24,819 nucleotides of DNA from Halomonas halophila (GTDB taxonomy: Bacteria > Pseudomonadota > Gammaproteobacteria > Pseudomonadales > Halomonadaceae), in the NCBI GenBank assembly GCA_002433675.1, contig DJIP01000189.1:1-24819 (forward strand), written 5' to 3'. Positions 8,379 through 16,154 of this stretch are shown piece after piece. The translations under genes were made by a program, and so were the position numbers. Each line of letters opens with the position of its first letter. Position 1 is the stretch's first letter. Under the pieces are notes generated by a model, which had not been told where the DNA came from, did no database searches, and saw nothing but the letters and a program-made list of their open reading frames with translations.

Positions 8379-8931
8379 GAAGCGTCTCCGTGGTGCGGTC
8401 GCTGGCGATAATGCCGGGGGTCCAGTGGGGATGTGGCTCCCTTGGCAGCATGTCGATGCAGTCCACCGGACAGGGAGCGATACACAGATCACAGCCGGTG
8501 CATTCGTGTGCGATGACCGTGTGCATCATCTTCGAGGCGCCAAGGATGGCGTCCACCGGGCAGGCCTGGATGCACTTGGTGCAGCCGATGCATTCATCTT
8601 CCCGAATAAAGGCCACCCGTGGGGTATCGTCGGCGTCGCCATCGAGCGCCAGGGGTTCCCGACCAAGCAGTTCGGCCAACTCCAGGATGGTAGCTTCACC
8701 GCCCGGTGGGCAGCGATTGATCGCCTCTCCCTGCTCGACGGCCTCGGCGTAGGGCCGACAGCCCGGGTAGCCACACTGGCCACATTGGGTCTGGGGCAGA
8801 AGGGCATCGATCTGCTCCACCAGGCCATCCTCGCCGTCCTTGAAGCGACGGTTCAGCCAGCCCAGCAGTCCGCCGCAGACACCGATCAGCCCTACCATCA
8901 GGGCTACGCCGACAAGACTCGCAAGGCTCAT
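8365..8931 (-). CDS. rsxB: Rsx/Rnf electron transport complex subunit B (polyferredoxin)
   Basis: This 188-aa iron-sulfur subunit has an N-terminal membrane helix (about residues 3-27). A 4Fe-4S domain follows with [12 protein letters not shown] and a later Cys in INRCPPGG, then two ferredoxin-type clusters, [15 protein letters not shown] and [15 protein letters not shown]. It carries electrons between subunit C and the membrane part. The start overlaps the rsxA stop by 4 bases (ATGA), and the C-terminal 14 bases overlap rsxC. The length is close to the E. coli protein (192 aa). Confidence 0.96.
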   Translation of the reverse strand: MSLASLVGVALMVGLIGVCGGLLGWLNRRFKDGEDGLVEQIDALLPQTQCGQCGYPGCRPYAEAVEQGEAINRCPPGGEATILELAELLGREPLALDGDADDTPRVAFIREDECIGCTKCIQACPVDAILGASKMMHTVIAHECTGCDLCIAPCPVDCIDMLPREPHPHWTPGIIASDRTTETLHGST

Positions 8932-9518
8932 GGAGCGACCCCTGAGGCAAGCCCGGTGAAGCCCATGAAGGCCAGCGACATCAGGCTGGCGGTGATCATG
9001 GCGATCGCTGCGCCGCGAAACGGGCGCGGTACATCGGCGCCCGCCAGCCGTTCGCGCATGGCCGCCAGCAAGATCAACACCAGTGAGAAGCCCAGGGCTG
9101 CGCTGAAGCCGTACAGCAGGGCATCGAAGAAGCCACCTTCTCGACCCAGGCTCAACAGCGCCACCCCCAGCACCGCGCAGTTGGTGGTGATCAACGGCAG
9201 AAAGATACCAAGTACCCGATGCAGCAGGGGGCTCAGGTGGCGCACCATGACCTCGGTGGCCTGGACCACCACGGCGATGACTACGATAAAGGCGATGGTG
9301 CGCAGGTACTCAAGGTCCAGCGGCACCAGCAGGTAGCGATGCAGCAGATGACTGGCCGCCGACGACAGGGTCAGCACAAAGGTGGTGGCCAGGGACATGC
9401 CCAGCGCCGATTCCAGCTTCGAGGAAACGCCCAGGAAAGGGCATAGTCCGAGAAACTGTACCAGCACGAAGTTGTTGACCAGGGCGGTGCTGACGAGGAC
9501 GAGAAGAACGTCGGTCAT
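8928..9518 (-). CDS. rsxA: Rsx/Rnf electron transport complex subunit A
   Basis: This 196-aa, six-helix membrane protein pairs with subunit [20 protein letters not shown] near the N-terminus and [15 protein letters not shown] in the middle are near-identical to known RsxA; their Cys residues form the conserved pair. The ATG at 9518 (MTDVLL) matches the family start. Another ATG three codons upstream (9527) cannot be excluded, and neither has a good ribosome-binding site. It is the first gene of the rsx set and lies 63 bases after metG on the same strand, with a GC-rich hairpin between them, so readthrough from metG is possible. Confidence 0.96.
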   Translation of the reverse strand: MTDVLLVLVSTALVNNFVLVQFLGLCPFLGVSSKLESALGMSLATTFVLTLSSAASHLLHRYLLVPLDLEYLRTIAFIVVIAVVVQATEVMVRHLSPLLHRVLGIFLPLITTNCAVLGVALLSLGREGGFFDALLYGFSAALGFSLVLILLAAMRERLAGADVPRPFRGAAIAMITASLMSLAFMGFTGLASGVAP

Positions 9519-9536
9519 GGAATGCACGAGGTAACG

Positions 9537-9560
9537 GCCGGCGGGCAGGGCCCCGCCGGC
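9537..9560. other. 9-bp GC-rich hairpin between metG and rsxA
   Basis: GCCGGCGGG at 9537-9545 pairs exactly with CCCGCCGGC at 9552-9560 around a 6-base loop. It sits between the metG stop (9582) and the rsxA start (9518) on the minus strand. No T-tract follows in the direction of transcription, so it is not a canonical intrinsic terminator. It could stabilise mRNA ends, be a pause site or affect rsxA translation, since it ends 18 bases before the start codon. Confidence 0.55.
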
Positions 9561-9581
9561 GCATGGGCGTGGTGTAACCCC

Positions 9582-11624
9582 TTAGCTGACCCGTTGGCCG
9601 GGTTCTGCGCCACTGTGGGGTTCGAGCAGATAGATGCCGTCGTCGTTGCCGGCCGCCAGCACCATGCCTTCGGAAACACCAAAGCGCATCTTGCGTGGTG
9701 CCAGGTTGGCCACCATGACGGTCAGCTTGCCTTCGAGTGCCTCCGGCGCATAGGCGCGACGGATGCCGGCGAAGACCTGGCGGCTCTCGCCGCCGAGATC
9801 CAGCGACAGCTTGAGCAGCTTGTCGGCGCCTTCGACGTATTCCGCCTTGGCGATGCGGGCGATACGCAGGTCCACCTTGGCGAAGTCGTCGAAGCTGATC
9901 TCGTCGGCGATCGGTGTCTCGGCCAGCGGGCCCTTGGGCGTCTCCTTGAGCTTCTGTTCTTCCACCAGATCCTCCTTCGATGCTTCGATCATGGCATCGA
10001 TACGATCGTTCTCGACTCGGGTCATCAGCGGCTTGAACTTGTTGACGGGGTGATCGCCCAGCCAGGTCTCGCGGCTGTTCCAGTCGAGGGTGTCGAGGTT
10101 CATGAACAGTCTGGCCTGTTCGGCCATGGCCGGAACCACCGGGGCCAGATAGACCATCAGCTGACGGAACAGGTTGATCCCCATGGAACAGATGTCGAGC
10201 ACTTCCTGCTCGCGGCCTGCCTCCTTGGCCAGCACCCAGGGGGCCTGGTCGGCGATGTAGCTGTTGGCCTCGTCGGCCAGCTCCATCACCTTGCGCATGG
10301 CGCGGCCGAACTCTCGCTGTTCATAGTAGTCTGCGATCTCGTCACCGGCGGCGATGAAGCGCGCCAGCATGTCCGGCTCGGCGCAGTGAGCCGACAGCTG
10401 ACCGCCGCCAAGCTTCTTGACGAAACCGGCGCAGCGGCTGGCGATGTTGACCACCTTGCCCACCAGATCGGCATTGACCCTGAGCGCGAAGTCCTCGAGG
10501 TTCAAGTCGAGGTCGTCGACCCGTGAGGTGAGCTTGGCGGCGAAGTAGTAGCGCAGGTACTCGGGGTTGAGATGTTCGGCGTAGGTCGCCGCCTTGATGA
10601 AGGTGCCCCGTGACTTGGACATCTTGGCGCCGTTGACGGTGACGAAGCCGTGGCAGTTGACCGCGGTGGGGGTGCGCATCTCGGCCCCGTGCAGCATCGC
10701 CGGCCAAAACAGGGCGTGGAAGTAGACGATGTCCTTGCCGATGAAGTGGTAGACCTCAGCCGTTGAGTCGCGCTTCCAATAGCTGTCGAAGTCGAGCCCT
10801 TCACGCTCGCACAGGTTCTTGAAGCTCGCCAGGTAGCCGATCGGTGCATCCAGCCAGACATAGAAGTACTTGCCCGGCGCATCAGGAATCTCGAAGCCGA
10901 AGTAGGGCGCGTCGCGGCTGATGTCCCACTCATTGAAGCCGGACTCGAACCATTCCATCAGCTTGTTGCGGATCTGCGGCTGGACATGGTCGTCCTTGAT
11001 CCAGGCGCTCAGGAAGTCGGCGAAGTCCGGCAGCTTGAAGAAGTAGTGGGTGGAGCTGCGCACTTCCGGGGTGGCGCCGGAAATCGCCGATACCGGGTCG
11101 ATCAGCTCGGCGGGGGTATAGGTGGCGCCGCAGGCCTCGCAGTTGTCGCCGTACTGATCTGCGGTGTGGCACTTGGGGCAGGTGCCCTTGATGAAGCGGT
11201 CGGCCAGGAATAGCCCCTTGACCGGGTCGTACATCTGCTCGATATCACGGGTGGCGATATGCCCCTTATCGCGCAGGCGCGTATAGATAAGCTCGCTGAA
11301 GTGACGGTTTTCTTCGGAGTGGGTCGAGTGGTAGTTGTCGAAGGCCACGCCGAAACGGGCAAAGTCCTGCTGGTGTTCGCGGGATACGCGGTCGATGAGC
11401 GCCTCGGAGGTGACGCCCTCCTGCTCGGCACGCAGCATGATCGCGGTGCCGTGGGCATCGTCGGCGCAGACGTAGTGGCACTGGTGGCCGCGACTCTTCT
11501 GGAACCGCACCCAGATATCCGTCTGGATGTACTCCAGCAGGTGGCCCAGGTGAATGGCGCCGTTGGCGTAGGGCAAGGCGCTGGTGACCAGAATCTGGCG
11601 CTTGTCGGGTGCGGTGATGGACAT
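9582..11624 (-). CDS. metG: Methionyl-tRNA synthetase
   Basis: This 680-aa class I enzyme charges tRNA-Met with methionine. The N-terminal catalytic domain begins [20 protein letters not shown] and has the HIGH signature as HLGH at 25-28. The KMSKS loop is at 334-338. A zinc knuckle with CPKCH and CEACG lies at about 145-165. The anticodon-binding helical domain follows, and the C-terminal 100 residues form the EMAP-like/OB-fold tRNA-binding and dimerisation domain ([20 protein letters not shown]). The length matches the long bacterial form with the C-terminal domain. It is downstream of thiI by 120 bases on the same strand and upstream of rsxA. Confidence 0.97.
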   Translation of the reverse strand: MSITAPDKRQILVTSALPYANGAIHLGHLLEYIQTDIWVRFQKSRGHQCHYVCADDAHGTAIMLRAEQEGVTSEALIDRVSREHQQDFARFGVAFDNYHSTHSEENRHFSELIYTRLRDKGHIATRDIEQMYDPVKGLFLADRFIKGTCPKCHTADQYGDNCEACGATYTPAELIDPVSAISGATPEVRSSTHYFFKLPDFADFLSAWIKDDHVQPQIRNKLMEWFESGFNEWDISRDAPYFGFEIPDAPGKYFYVWLDAPIGYLASFKNLCEREGLDFDSYWKRDSTAEVYHFIGKDIVYFHALFWPAMLHGAEMRTPTAVNCHGFVTVNGAKMSKSRGTFIKAATYAEHLNPEYLRYYFAAKLTSRVDDLDLNLEDFALRVNADLVGKVVNIASRCAGFVKKLGGGQLSAHCAEPDMLARFIAAGDEIADYYEQREFGRAMRKVMELADEANSYIADQAPWVLAKEAGREQEVLDICSMGINLFRQLMVYLAPVVPAMAEQARLFMNLDTLDWNSRETWLGDHPVNKFKPLMTRVENDRIDAMIEASKEDLVEEQKLKETPKGPLAETPIADEISFDDFAKVDLRIARIAKAEYVEGADKLLKLSLDLGGESRQVFAGIRRAYAPEALEGKLTVMVANLAPRKMRFGVSEGMVLAAGNDDGIYLLEPHSGAEPGQRVS

Positions 11625-11660
11625 GATGTGACGTGATATCCCGTTGAAAATCAGGCGACG

Positions 11661-11688
11661 ATTGTAGCTAGGATCGAGGTTGTGTGCA
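11661..11688 (-). promoter_or_regulatory. Candidate sigma70 promoter for metG
   Basis: On the minus strand, TGCACA (plus-strand 11688-11683, 4 of 6) and TACAAT (11666-11661, 5 of 6) are spaced by 16 bases. The predicted start lies about 30 bases before the metG ATG at 11624. This is by-eye matching; the -10 is good and the -35 weak. Confidence 0.4.
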
Positions 11689-11738
11689 TCCGCTATCGTG
11701 CTCGGACGCAGCCATGAAAAAGCCGTTGCCCAGACGGT

Positions 11739-11756
11739 GCGTCGTCAGGACGACGC
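11739..11756 (-). terminator. Hairpin over the thiI stop, possible weak terminator
   Basis: GCGTCGTC at 11739-11746 and GACGACGC at 11749-11756 form an 8-bp stem with a 2-base spacer that overlaps the thiI stop codon (11745-11747). Downstream on the minus strand, a second short CCGT/ACGG stem at 11723-11737 is followed by GCTTTTT. Together they may give partial termination between thiI and metG. The second stem is only 4 bp. Confidence 0.35.
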
Positions 11757-13232
11757 CACCAGCAGGCCGACATGCTCGAGGCCCTGGTCCTTGAGGTGCA
11801 GCGCCTGGAGGCGGCTCATGACACCCTGATCACAATAGAGGAGATAGTGGGTGTCAGGATCCAGCGTGTCACTACGGGTCGCCAGTTCATAGAAGGGAAT
11901 ATGATCGACGGGGCAGGTGAGTGGTCCCAGTGGGCGCCGTTCGATGTCATCCGGAGGCCGCACATCGATGACGCGGGTCGCCGTCCGGGCGAGGCGGTGG
12001 AGCCCACCGAGGGAGACTTCTTCCAGAGGCTGCTGTGGTGGCGCGCTGACGCCGTCGGATACTGTCGCATCGACAGGCTGGCGAGTGGCACTGGCCAGGA
12101 CGCGATCCAGCAGGCCGTCCGGTAGCGCGGCCTCTGCCGCCTGAAGTTCCTTCAACGACGCCTTGACCCTGGGGCGGCTGGACATCCCGCCGCAGTACTC
12201 GGGCATTCGGCTCGACGCCTCGGCGGTAGCGATTCGGCGGGCTTCATCGATGATGGTCTGCTTGTCATCGGTCAGCAGCGGACGCAGTAGCGGCAGGTGG
12301 CTGGCGCGGTCGATCAGGCCGAGATTGGTCAGTGTCTGACTGGAGACCTGGGCGATCGCCTCTCCTGTCACCAGGGCGGGGATGCGTGCACGCTGCGCGA
12401 TACGGGCGGCGGCCTCGATCATCAAGCGCTTGAGCACCAGCGACACCAGGCCATCAGGCACCTCACGACGCAATGTCTCGACCACTTCCTCGAAGGGGAC
12501 GGTGATGAAATTGGCGTTATGGGAGGCGCTGTATCGCTGCCACAGGTCCCGGGTCAACGCCTTGACCGCGCTTTCCTGCTGCTGACCGCCAAATCGAAAG
12601 AGGACAAACTGGCATTTGATGCCGCGCCTCAACATCCGATAGGCCGCCACCGGTGAGTCGTAGCCCCCGGACATCAGTACCAGTGCCTCTCCCTGGGTGC
12701 CCAGCGGGAAGCCACCGAGTCCCGGTCCAAGGTCGACCTCCTCGATCAAGGTGTCTCCATCGATACGCAGTCGCACCACGACGTCGGGGGCGCTCAGGTC
12801 AACCTTGGCGTCAACCGCGTGGGCGAGCAGTGCTGCGCCAAGGGCGCGCTCTACCTCCACCGAGCCGAAGTCGTGATGCCCCTTGCGCTTGACCTTGACC
12901 TTGAAACGCCTGCCCTCGAGTTCCGGTGCACGTTCGCGTGCCAGTTGTTCGATGCTGCTGCGCCAGTCCCCCAGAGGCCTTGCGCGTATCCTGGCAACGC
13001 GCTGCACACCCGGTATCCGGGTCATGCTCGCTTCCAGGGCCAGGCGATCCTCGCGAGAAAGGTCCCGCGGAAGTCTTACGACCAGATGGTCCCACTGGGC
13101 AACGACTTTGGTCTTGGGGTTCTGGCGCCGGAGAGCGTTGCGCAGATTGGTGGCCAGGCAGCGACCCATGTGGCGTCTCACCGAGGCGGACTTGGTGGCG
13201 ATGTCGGCAGAAAGGGAAAGACGATATTCCAT
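11745..13232 (-). CDS. thiI: tRNA 4-thiouridine synthase / sulfurtransferase with rhodanese domain
   Basis: This 495-aa enzyme adenylates U8 of tRNA and transfers persulfide sulfur to make 4-thiouridine; in many bacteria it also feeds thiamine thiazole synthesis. Domains in order are a ferredoxin-like N-terminal region, THUMP to about 165, and the PP-loop ATPase with SGGYDSP at 188-194. MPEYCGG with Cys347 follows, then a C-terminal rhodanese from about 400 with catalytic Cys467 in YLLYCDQGVMSRLQAL. Cys347 and Cys467 correspond to the E. coli Cys344-Cys456 disulfide pair. The long rhodanese-bearing form is typical of gammaproteobacteria. The linker between domains (about 375-405) is longer and less conserved. 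A perfect FNR/Anr-type palindrome lies 39-52 bases before the ATG. Confidence 0.96.
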   Translation of the reverse strand: MEYRLSLSADIATKSASVRRHMGRCLATNLRNALRRQNPKTKVVAQWDHLVVRLPRDLSREDRLALEASMTRIPGVQRVARIRARPLGDWRSSIEQLARERAPELEGRRFKVKVKRKGHHDFGSVEVERALGAALLAHAVDAKVDLSAPDVVVRLRIDGDTLIEEVDLGPGLGGFPLGTQGEALVLMSGGYDSPVAAYRMLRRGIKCQFVLFRFGGQQQESAVKALTRDLWQRYSASHNANFITVPFEEVVETLRREVPDGLVSLVLKRLMIEAAARIAQRARIPALVTGEAIAQVSSQTLTNLGLIDRASHLPLLRPLLTDDKQTIIDEARRIATAEASSRMPEYCGGMSSRPRVKASLKELQAAEAALPDGLLDRVLASATRQPVDATVSDGVSAPPQQPLEEVSLGGLHRLARTATRVIDVRPPDDIERRPLGPLTCPVDHIPFYELATRSDTLDPDTHYLLYCDQGVMSRLQALHLKDQGLEHVGLLVASS

Positions 13233-13270
13233 GGTGTGAAAGCCGGGACTACGATGTAAGAATAGTAACG

Positions 13271-13284
13271 TTGATCTAGATCAA
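13271..13284. promoter_or_regulatory. Exact FNR/Anr consensus box upstream of thiI
   Basis: TTGATCTAGATCAA is a perfect 14-bp palindrome equal to the FNR/Anr consensus TTGAT-N4-ATCAA. Its centre is 45 bases upstream of the thiI ATG (13232). No good -10 is placed for class II activation with the box at -41.5. A TACTAT at 13267-13262 directly beside the box suggests it could instead overlap a promoter and repress. No plus-strand gene is close enough to be the target. Confidence 0.6.
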
Positions 13285-13305
13285 GTTTAATTGAGTTCTT
13301 CAAGA

Positions 13306-13338
13306 TTCCGCCGATGGCAGGGTGAGCGATCGGCGGGG
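13306..13338 (-). terminator. Stem-loop after the 93-aa gene, possible terminator
   Basis: CCGCCGAT at 13308-13315 pairs with ATCGGCGG at 13329-13336 around a 13-base loop, downstream of the minus-strand 93-aa gene (stop at 13364). On the minus strand it is followed by AATCTTG, a poor U-tract. It therefore separates that gene from thiI only weakly. Confidence 0.35.
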
Positions 13339-13363
13339 ACAGCATCAGAGTGATAACGGTGCG

Positions 13364-13645
13364 TCAGTACAGCGCTTTTTCTTCCTGAACGACCTCTTTC
13401 AGAAGCTCCAGGAAGAGACGGTCGGCCTCGGAGTGTTCCTCGGCGCTGTCAGGGATATGGATGCTTGTGGTGTCCGAGATTTCGTTGGCGATGTCGGACA
13501 TGACGCTGCTGTCGCTGCCATTTTCCAGGTGACGGCGGGCGATATCTAGAGAGGTCTCCAGGACCTTGGGGTCCTGTAGCAACTTCTTGATAAAGCCGGT
13601 TAATTCGTTGATGACACGGGTTTTTTGAATTTCGGATGAGGCCAT
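13364..13645 (-). CDS. Small acidic cytoplasmic protein (93 aa), unknown
   Basis: I do not recognise this family. The ATG at 13645 has an ideal ribosome-binding site (AAGGAG, 6 bases upstream), which argues strongly that it is translated. The protein has no signal peptide or membrane segment. It looks helical and acidic, with an N-terminal amphipathic stretch (VINELTGFIKKLLQD), a Ser/Asp-rich middle and a Glu-rich C-terminal helix (FLELLKEVVQEE). It lies 119 bases past the FNR-type box side of thiI and is divergent from the secretion locus that begins at 14031, so it may share that intergenic control region. A regulatory or chaperone-like role would be guesswork. Confidence 0.7.
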   Translation of the reverse strand: MASSEIQKTRVINELTGFIKKLLQDPKVLETSLDIARRHLENGSDSSVMSDIANEISDTTSIHIPDSAEEHSEADRLFLELLKEVVQEEKALY

Positions 13646-14030
13646 TGGTAACTCCTTGGCTAGGCGCTTGATCCAAGTGGTTACGATAGCATGTTTGTAG
13701 ACTGCTACGGGACAGGTTTGCCGTAGAACGATGGGTCGGTTGTGTCAAGAGGTGTTTTGCCGAACCCAGGGAGCGCTGGACAGCCGGTTGTTACCGAATG
13801 TGATCAAGTGTGCGAGTATTGTAGTTGTAGTTGGGTGGGGTATTAGCAGCGTTGGGAAAGCGCTCGACAATCGGCGCTACAGGGAAACTGCTCGCCCATC
13901 CCGGGGATAATGAGAATGGTAGCGCCGAAGCAGCACGGCTGGTCCAGCAGAATACAGGGTTGTTGGACTAGTTCGTTGGTACTAGATTCAACTGTACTGG
14001 CTGCGGCCATTGATAATTAAGGGAACACGA
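13646..14030. other. Divergent intergenic region with nested inverted repeat
   Basis: These 385 bases separate the 93-aa gene (-) from the TolC-OmpA gene (+). The main structure is an exact 10-bp inverted repeat, TCGGCGCTAC at 13871-13880 and GTAGCGCCGA at 13919-13928. The 38 bases between them hold a small CAG-GGAAA-CTG hairpin and ATCCC-G-GGGAT at 13898-13908. An imperfect direct repeat, GTTGGACTAG at 13962-13971 and GTTGGTACTAG at 13975-13985, lies nearer the gene. AAGGGAA just before the ATG at 14031 is the ribosome-binding site. No promoter could be called with confidence. Confidence 0.5.
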
Positions 14031-15974
14031 ATGAAAACGATCTGCCGAGAAGCCCGCTCTTCCATGTTGCGGCCGCTGGTAAGTGCCATCGCCTTGACCT
14101 CGTCGTCGATGCTGCTGGCTTCAGGAGTGATGGCCCAGGATGCGCAGGCTCTGCCGCCTGGCACGACATCGCCGGGAGCGGCGACCCTGCGTGACGTCGT
14201 GGAACAGACCATCAATACCAATCCTGAGGTACTGGCGGCCTGGAACGGCTTCCAGGCAGCGGGCCACGACGAGCGAGTGGCCTTTGGTGGCTACCTGCCT
14301 CAGATTGACATCAATGCCGGCGTCGGCCTCGAGGATCGCCAGAACGATCAGCAGGGAAGCTACGACACCGACTATGCCGAGGTGACGCTCAACCAGATGA
14401 TCTATGACGGCTTCGCTACTGCCAGTGAGGTCGAGCGTCTGAGCCGGGCAGAATTGGTGCGTTACTACGAACTGCTGGGGGCCAGTCAGGACGCTGCGCT
14501 GGACGCGACCAACGCCTACCTCGATGTGCAGCGTTATCGTCGACTGGTGGGCCTGGCCCAGGAGAATTACCAGAAGCACCTTGAGGTGTATCAGCAGATC
14601 GAGGCCCGTGCGCTGTCTGGTGCCGGCCGTCGCGTGGATCTCGAGCAGATCAGCGGTCGTCTGGCACTGGCCGAGTCCAACCTGATTACCGAAGCCTCTA
14701 ACCTCCACGATGTGTCTGCGCGATTCCAGCGTCTGGTGGGTGAATTGCCCCCGGAAGCGCTGGCGCCGGCGCCGACCTTCGCCGAGCAGCTACCCGCTGA
14801 CGTCGCCCAGGCGTTGCAGCTGGCCTACGAAGGTAACCCGGACTTCCACGCCGCCATCGAGAATATCGAAGCGGCTCGCGCCGAGCGTGAAGGCACCAAG
14901 TCACCCTTCCATCCCAGGCTTGACCTGGTGGGCCGCAGTGGTACCTACAAGGGCAGTGATACCGACGGGGACTTCATCTCCGACAACGAACACGAAGATC
15001 GTCACAGCATCGAGCTGGTAGGCAGCCTCAATCTCTATCGCGGCGGCAGCGACCTGGCGTCATTCCGTGCTGCCAGTGATCGCGTCGAGCAGGCGGTCAA
15101 TCTGCGTGACAAGGCCTGCGTCGACATCCGTCAGACCACTACCATCGCCTACAACGATACACGTCGTCTGCGCGACCAGCTCGAGTATCTGAACGAGCAC
15201 CGTCAGACGACCGATCGTGTTCGTGGGGCGTACAAGCAACAGTTCGATATTGGTCAGCGTTCACTGCTCGACTTGCTGGACATCGAGAACGAGTACTTTG
15301 AGGCGAGTCGTGCCTATGTGAATGCGCAGTATGACGTCGCCTTGGCCGATGCGCGTACCCTGCGTGCCACCGGAAGCCTGCTGGAAGTGCTCGAAGTGCG
15401 CAAGGATGGTCTGCCGACCCTCGCCGAGCTGGACAGCAACGGTGTGTCGATCACACCGGATATCGTCTGTCCTGCCGTTGGCCCGCGCTCCTATAGCATT
15501 GAGGAGCTCACCGGCTCCACACGTGCTCCGGACGTCGTGATGCCTGCGGACGCTCTGTTCGAGATCAATAGCTACGTTCTGAGCGAGAGCGCCAAGCGTG
15601 AACTGAGCGCCTTGGCTGACCGCATCCGTGGTCGCAACGATCTGGTCCGCGTGTTTATCGCTGGCCATGCGGACATTTCGGGTACCGACGCGATCAATGA
15701 TCCTCTATCGCGTAATCGAGCGGCAGCGGTGGGTGAGTACCTGGTCAGTCAGGGCGTCAATGCTTCCTTGATTGAAACCCGGGGCTACGGCTCGCATCGG
15801 CCTGTCCAGTCCAACGACACCGTTGAAGGTCGTCGCCAGAACCGTCGAGTGGAAATCACCCTGGAGCGCAGCGGCGAGAATCTGGATATGGGGGCCTTGC
15901 CTGCTTCTGCCGGTGATGACAGCGTGTCTCTTGCCTGGGCGCGTGGGGTAGAGAACCGTAGCCTGGAGGGCTAG
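14031..15974 (+). CDS. TolC-family outer-membrane channel fused to OmpA-like domain (type I secretion)
   Basis: This 647-aa protein is the likely outer-membrane exit of the secretion system encoded downstream. Residues 1-35 form a signal peptide (cleavage near VMA/QDA). A TolC/LapE-type outer-membrane efflux fold follows with two similar helical/strand halves, to about residue 470 (QRSLLDLLDIENEYFEA in the second half is typical). From about 504 to 620 there is an OmpA-type peptidoglycan-binding domain with FIAGHADISG, PLSRNRAAAVGEYLVSQGV and RRQNRRVEI, whose Asp and Arg would bind diaminopimelate. The ATG at 14031 follows AAGGGAA; an upstream in-frame TTG at 14010 is less likely. It is 180 bases upstream of the ABC exporter gene. 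Plain TolC/LapE proteins lack the OmpA part. Confidence 0.9.
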   Translation: MKTICREARSSMLRPLVSAIALTSSSMLLASGVMAQDAQALPPGTTSPGAATLRDVVEQTINTNPEVLAAWNGFQAAGHDERVAFGGYLPQIDINAGVGLEDRQNDQQGSYDTDYAEVTLNQMIYDGFATASEVERLSRAELVRYYELLGASQDAALDATNAYLDVQRYRRLVGLAQENYQKHLEVYQQIEARALSGAGRRVDLEQISGRLALAESNLITEASNLHDVSARFQRLVGELPPEALAPAPTFAEQLPADVAQALQLAYEGNPDFHAAIENIEAARAEREGTKSPFHPRLDLVGRSGTYKGSDTDGDFISDNEHEDRHSIELVGSLNLYRGGSDLASFRAASDRVEQAVNLRDKACVDIRQTTTIAYNDTRRLRDQLEYLNEHRQTTDRVRGAYKQQFDIGQRSLLDLLDIENEYFEASRAYVNAQYDVALADARTLRATGSLLEVLEVRKDGLPTLAELDSNGVSITPDIVCPAVGPRSYSIEELTGSTRAPDVVMPADALFEINSYVLSESAKRELSALADRIRGRNDLVRVFIAGHADISGTDAINDPLSRNRAAAVGEYLVSQGVNASLIETRGYGSHRPVQSNDTVEGRRQNRRVEITLERSGENLDMGALPASAGDDSVSLAWARGVENRSLEG

Positions 15975-15993
15975 AAGCTTCCAGTGGAAGATA

Positions 15994-16014
15994 GCGCCCT
16001 CGTCATGGGGGCGC
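15994..16014 (+). terminator. Weak intra-operon stem-loop
   Basis: GCGCCC at 15994-15999 pairs with GGGCGC at 16009-16014 around a 9-base loop, followed by GATTTCCC. A second small symmetric element, CTTCCA-G-TGGAAG, lies at 15978-15990 just after the stop. With only a 6-bp stem and three T residues, it is more likely an attenuating or mRNA-end element between the channel gene and the exporter gene than a full terminator. Confidence 0.35.
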
Positions 16015-16154
16015 GATTTCCCGGGGTGTGAATGCAACTGCCACGTTCTGGTCCTTGCATTTCAGCAAAGGGAGCCGTGTCGACGCAGGGATGACAGGTC
16101 GAGTCGCACGGAAAGGACGTTCTGGTACAGCCATCGGCCGACAGAGAGGTTTAC

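Noticed and set aside
8379..8492. Longer rsxC start at 8492
   Set aside because: The extra 38 residues resemble no RsxC, lie wholly opposite the rsxB frame, and the internal ATG at 8378 has a good ribosome-binding site.
9522..10526. 334-aa plus-strand open frame antisense to metG
   Set aside because: It is opposite the certain C-terminal half of metG and has the His/Gly/Leu-rich composition of a shadow frame.
13905..13922. Possible Fur box (GATAATGAGAAT) upstream of the channel gene
   Set aside because: About 12 of 19 positions match and the second half-site is poor; it also overlaps the stem-forming inverted repeat.
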